DNA of 21,604 nt. Origin: Azolla pinnata (Eukaryota > Streptophyta > Polypodiopsida > Salviniales > Salviniaceae). Under the pieces are notes generated by a model, which was not told the origin of the DNA, did not search any database, and was given only the letters and a program-made list of their open reading frames with translations. The position numbers and the translations under genes were made by a program. How positions within the stretch are numbered: the stretch's first letter is position 1; each line of letters opens with the position of its first letter. The DNA is taken from assembly GCA_037176905.1 (NCBI GenBank), contig JBBBWG010007869.1:1-21604 (forward strand). Reading direction: 5' to 3'. This document shows positions 19,225-21,604 of the stretch, one piece after another.

Positions 19225-19467
19225 ACTATCAGAGGTTTCCGTACATATTTGCTCATATAATTTGGCGCTTTCACAGACAAAACGAGAAACGAATATGCGC
19301 ATCCATGCCTACATACAGGAAGAGCAACGAGGGCTATCGTGTGGAAGATACATACCTGTACAGATCCTCGGAAGTGATCCGGAGGGAAGAAATCTGCACT
19401 GGAGGAAGGATCCGATGCAGGTTTTGGCGGTGCCACGAGCTTTCCATCGTGTTCGAGACATCGAAGG
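19225..19467 (-). repeat. leader module copy 3, internally deleted, inverted
   Basis: On the minus strand this matches leader copy 2: TTCGATGTCTCGAACACGAT, CTCGTGGCACC, GGATCCTTCCTCCAGTGCAG, then directly GGATCACTTCCGAGGATCTGTACAG|GTATGTATCTTCCACACGATAGCCCTCG and on to CTGTGAAAGCGCCAAATTATA. The roughly 262 bases matching 15469-15730 of copy 2 are absent, removing the GA tract and most of the exon but keeping promoter boxes and donor. No gene follows it on the minus strand except the tail of the F-box gene in antisense. Confidence 0.75.
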
Positions 19468-19899
19468 CACGGCAGAAACAGAGCGCCCGAATTCTTGACA
19501 TGTCGGTGTTTCTATAGATATGTGTGTGTGTAAATATGGATTGATTTGAAGATATCACATGAGTCTGGTCCTTAGGATCGATCGTCAGGTATCAGTCTTA
19601 AAACCCCAATTTTGCATTGAGAATACAATTCCAATCGGGAAAATTGGGCGGGTTTGAACAGCTTGACGAAATAGAAGATCCACATTTGTACTCATATCAT
19701 GGATGATCTCTTATATGTCTATCTATCACAGGGTCATTTTAAACTATGTGCAAACATACATGTTGATGTGGTGGGTGTTAACGAGTCAAGAGAAGTAAGT
19801 AGGCAGAGGAGTCGGTGCTAAAGTGGATATAAAGCGGCAAGCGAGTGGGGCAATGAGCGAGCAACAAGCGTGAGTAGGGTAGCGAGCGAACGGAGCATG

Positions 19900-20121
19900 C
19901 GTTTATGCATATGTGTGAGAACTAATGCACGTGTGCATGCGTTATGTATGTATGCTCCCACTTATCTAGTGTGTGGATGTGAGTACGCATGCATGTGTTC
20001 TTGCATGTATGGATCTATAGTAGAGTAACAGACAGTTTGAGTTGAAGTGGAGGTAAATAAGGTGATCAGCACATGATTTATTTAGTACCGCTGGTGTAGT
20101 ATACACAATATATGGTTAGAT
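19900..20121 (+). repeat. leader-intron remnant related to the kinase leader
   Basis: TATGTATGGATCTATAGTAGAGT (about 20003-20027), GAGGTAAAT..GGTGATCAGCACATGATT and CCGCTGGTGTAGTATACACAATATAT (about 20088-20113) correspond in the same order to the minus strand of 8490-8380 upstream of the kinase coding exon. No leader exon or donor is recognisable to its left. Confidence 0.6.
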
Positions 20122-20330
20122 ATGGTTCTCGCCAGCTGCACAATGACCGCCATCAACATTGGCAGCAATAGAGCGGCACAAGCGATCAGCATGCTACACC
20201 ATTGTATTCTTCTTGTGGAGATTATCATCGCTATCTGAATTCCCATTCGGAGCCACACCAGGATTTCCGCCTTCCAAATCCACTCGCTTCCGGATTCCCG
20301 GGTCAGTTCCAAGCAAAATAATAACACTTG
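20122..20330 (+). pseudogene. degenerate F-box gene fragment (N-terminal part)
   Basis: GGTTAGATATGGTTCTCGCCAG matches GGTTAGCTATGGTTCTCACCAG at the start of the intact F-box gene. ATTGGCAGCA, ACACCATTGTATTCTTCTTGTGGAG, and a CTGAATTCCCATTC then GGATTTCCGCCTTCC stretch then follow the parent order. Small deletions break the frame within the first 40 codons, and similarity is lost after about 20330. It is probably a dead paralogue and also resembles the 9366 fragment (GCACAAGCGATCAGCATGC versus CCACAAGTGATCAGCAGGC). Confidence 0.65.
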
Positions 20331-21075
20331 CGTTTTTGGGCTCGAGCTGTTAGAAGGCGGCTTCGATGTTGATGCGCATTTCTAGGCATGTGATTGCAGG
20401 TGGGGGTTGCAATAATGCATGTCATGTGTAAGAGCTTCGAAGTCAAGAGTGGCGTGGAGTAGCGGTGAAAGGTCTGAATTTAAGTGCAAATATCTCTGGC
20501 ACAGATCCTTTAAAACATCATAGGCTATTGCAAGTTGTCAAAGCTCTGGACGATTTTGAGAGTGTGAAACACACTGCAAGTGTAGTGAATGAGCTTTCCT
20601 TTGAGATGAGATGGATACTACATTCCCATGCATTGTCCAAATCAATAAAATCTACTTTGAGCATGAATCATCAGACCTAATGAAGTGGTTCTATTGTTCC
20701 AATGCAATGATTTGGTCTAAGGTGACAAATCCACCACCCCCATGTTCTTTGCTACAAGTGTGTGTCGGGGTTCTTTCGCAAAGACCAATCAGGATTTTCT
20801 ACGTGCAGAGCTTACTGAGTGCAGGAACAAGTAGAAGAAGACATCCAAGTCCAATGGAGGGAGCTTGTGGTGGTGCTAAAAATCGTTAGTACGCAAATAG
20901 ATCTACGTATGTCAATGCAATGCGATGCGATGCAATGCATGGCTTGTTGATAGAGAATCGATAAAACAAACAGTAAACGCGAAGACAAGATCGGATCGGA
21001 TTAGATGAGACCATGCACTATTGGCCGAAGCCCACTTGTGCTTCTTCTTCTTCGGATTGACGAATTGATTGATCG
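20331..21075. other. interval without a recognisable gene
   Basis: An open frame at 20465-20680 has no start codon of its own and no recognisable family. A small GCAATGCGATGCGATGCAATGC repeat lies near 20918-20939. Otherwise nothing is supported. Confidence 0.4.
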
Positions 21076-21079
21076 CCCT

Positions 21080-21166
21080 AAACCCTAATCGTCAAGCGTC
21101 ATGATTAACCTAATAGAAAGTATGTCTTTTGTTCGGATAAACGCTAAAATCCTTAAAAAACCCTAA
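21080..21166 (+). promoter_or_regulatory. two telobox motifs upstream of leader copy 4
   Basis: AAACCCTAA occurs at 21080-21088 and 21158-21166. Teloboxes are enriched in promoters of plant growth and translation genes, where they are bound by TRB-type proteins. Here they lie just upstream of a leader exon copy, so a promoter role is plausible. Confidence 0.45.
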
Positions 21167-21205
21167 TACACCCGCTCTTGTTTCTGCTGCTCGTTTGTTC
21201 ACCTG

Positions 21206-21249
<44 letters not shown>

Positions 21250-21440
21250 CCCCTGATCCCGTGACTTCCAGAGCCGCCCACATCTGTGCGTCTCTCCAAT
21301 CCACGGCTGCATCACATCCGAGGGTCTGTACAGGTATGTATCTTCCACCCTCGTTTCTCTTCCTGTGTGTAGGTATGGATGTGGATATTCGTGTATATGC
21401 ATATGAACTAATGTATGTGCATATTCATTGATCACCGCGC
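21165..21440 (+). promoter_or_regulatory. leader module copy 4: first exon and donor of a gene beyond the window
   Basis: CTGCTGCTCGTTTGTTCACCTG, a CACATCTGTGCGTCTCTCCAATCC block, ACATCCGAGGGTCTGTACAG and the donor GTATGTATCTTCCACCCTCG at 21334 match copy 1 on its minus strand, including the later GTATGGATGTG and GAACTAATGTATGTG intron blocks. The coding part, if any, lies to the right of the window. Confidence 0.6.
21209..21246 (+). repeat. (CT)n microsatellite
   Basis: About 19 CT units inside leader copy 4, placed after the GTTCACCTG block. Copies 1 and 2 carry GA-rich tracts before that block instead, so the tract arose independently. Confidence 0.95.
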
Positions 21441-21604
21441 ACTTATAGAGTACGATGAATCACACAGCCGCACACATTCATGGTCACCCATACATGCCCC
21501 CAAATCTCGAAATGATAATGCGGAAAAAGTATATGCAGTGTGGAATGCTTTGATTATTTAGCTTTCACGCTTTTAGTTATTTGGCTCTCATTTCTTTACT
21601 ACAC
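21441..21604. other. right edge, presumed 5' intron of the gene begun by leader copy 4
   Basis: No coding sequence recognised in these last bases. Confidence 0.3.

Noticed and set aside
20465..20680. 71-codon open frame
   Set aside because: No ATG, no recognised domain and no splice context; cannot be told from chance.

Overview
The window is nuclear DNA of a land plant. The evidence is GT-AG introns, plant-specific protein families (a PBS1/PBL27-type receptor-like cytoplasmic kinase, a SKIP22/FBXO7-type F-box protein and a kelch/FBA-style F-box protein), plant telomere-type CCCTAAA/TTTAGGG words, and a decayed chloroplast rpoC2 fragment in AT-rich non-coding DNA. The divergent F-box sequence and loose gene spacing would fit a non-angiosperm (bryophyte, lycophyte or fern), but nothing here fixes the lineage.

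Layout. Positions 1-910 hold AT-rich direct repeats and a CTT-rich leader in front of an intact single-exon gene (911-2596, +) for a Ubl / PI31-like / F-box protein. Positions 2597-4568 are non-coding. Positions 4771-8307 (-) encode a 450-residue RLCK-VII kinase in five coding exons, with an untranslated leader exon ending at 8604. Positions 9366-9650 hold an F-box pseudogene. Positions 9650-10930 are empty. Positions 10930-14805 are a nest of degenerate repeats: two copies of an unidentified decayed coding segment, a T-rich minisatellite, and four copies of a roughly 615-bp unit carrying a 48-nt exon-like block and telomere-like words. A nuclear plastid insert (rpoC2, -) follows at 14808-15137. 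An F-box gene then has its leader exon ending at 15755, a 1499-bp leader intron and a 506-codon coding exon (17288-18808, +). The right end (18809-21604) holds a truncated leader copy, a second F-box pseudogene and a fourth leader copy whose gene would lie beyond the window.

The main unexpected signal is a dispersed leader module: promoter-proximal boxes, a GA-rich exon, and a conserved 5' splice donor (CAG or TAG before GTATGTATCTTCCA). It occurs at four places in both orientations. It sits in front of two unrelated genes, the kinase and the F-box gene. A fifth remnant (leader-intron sequence only) precedes the second F-box pseudogene and resembles the kinase leader most closely. This suggests that the kinase took over, or shares by duplication, the promoter and first exon of an F-box family. 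All homology statements come from reading the sequence by eye; no alignment or database search was run.
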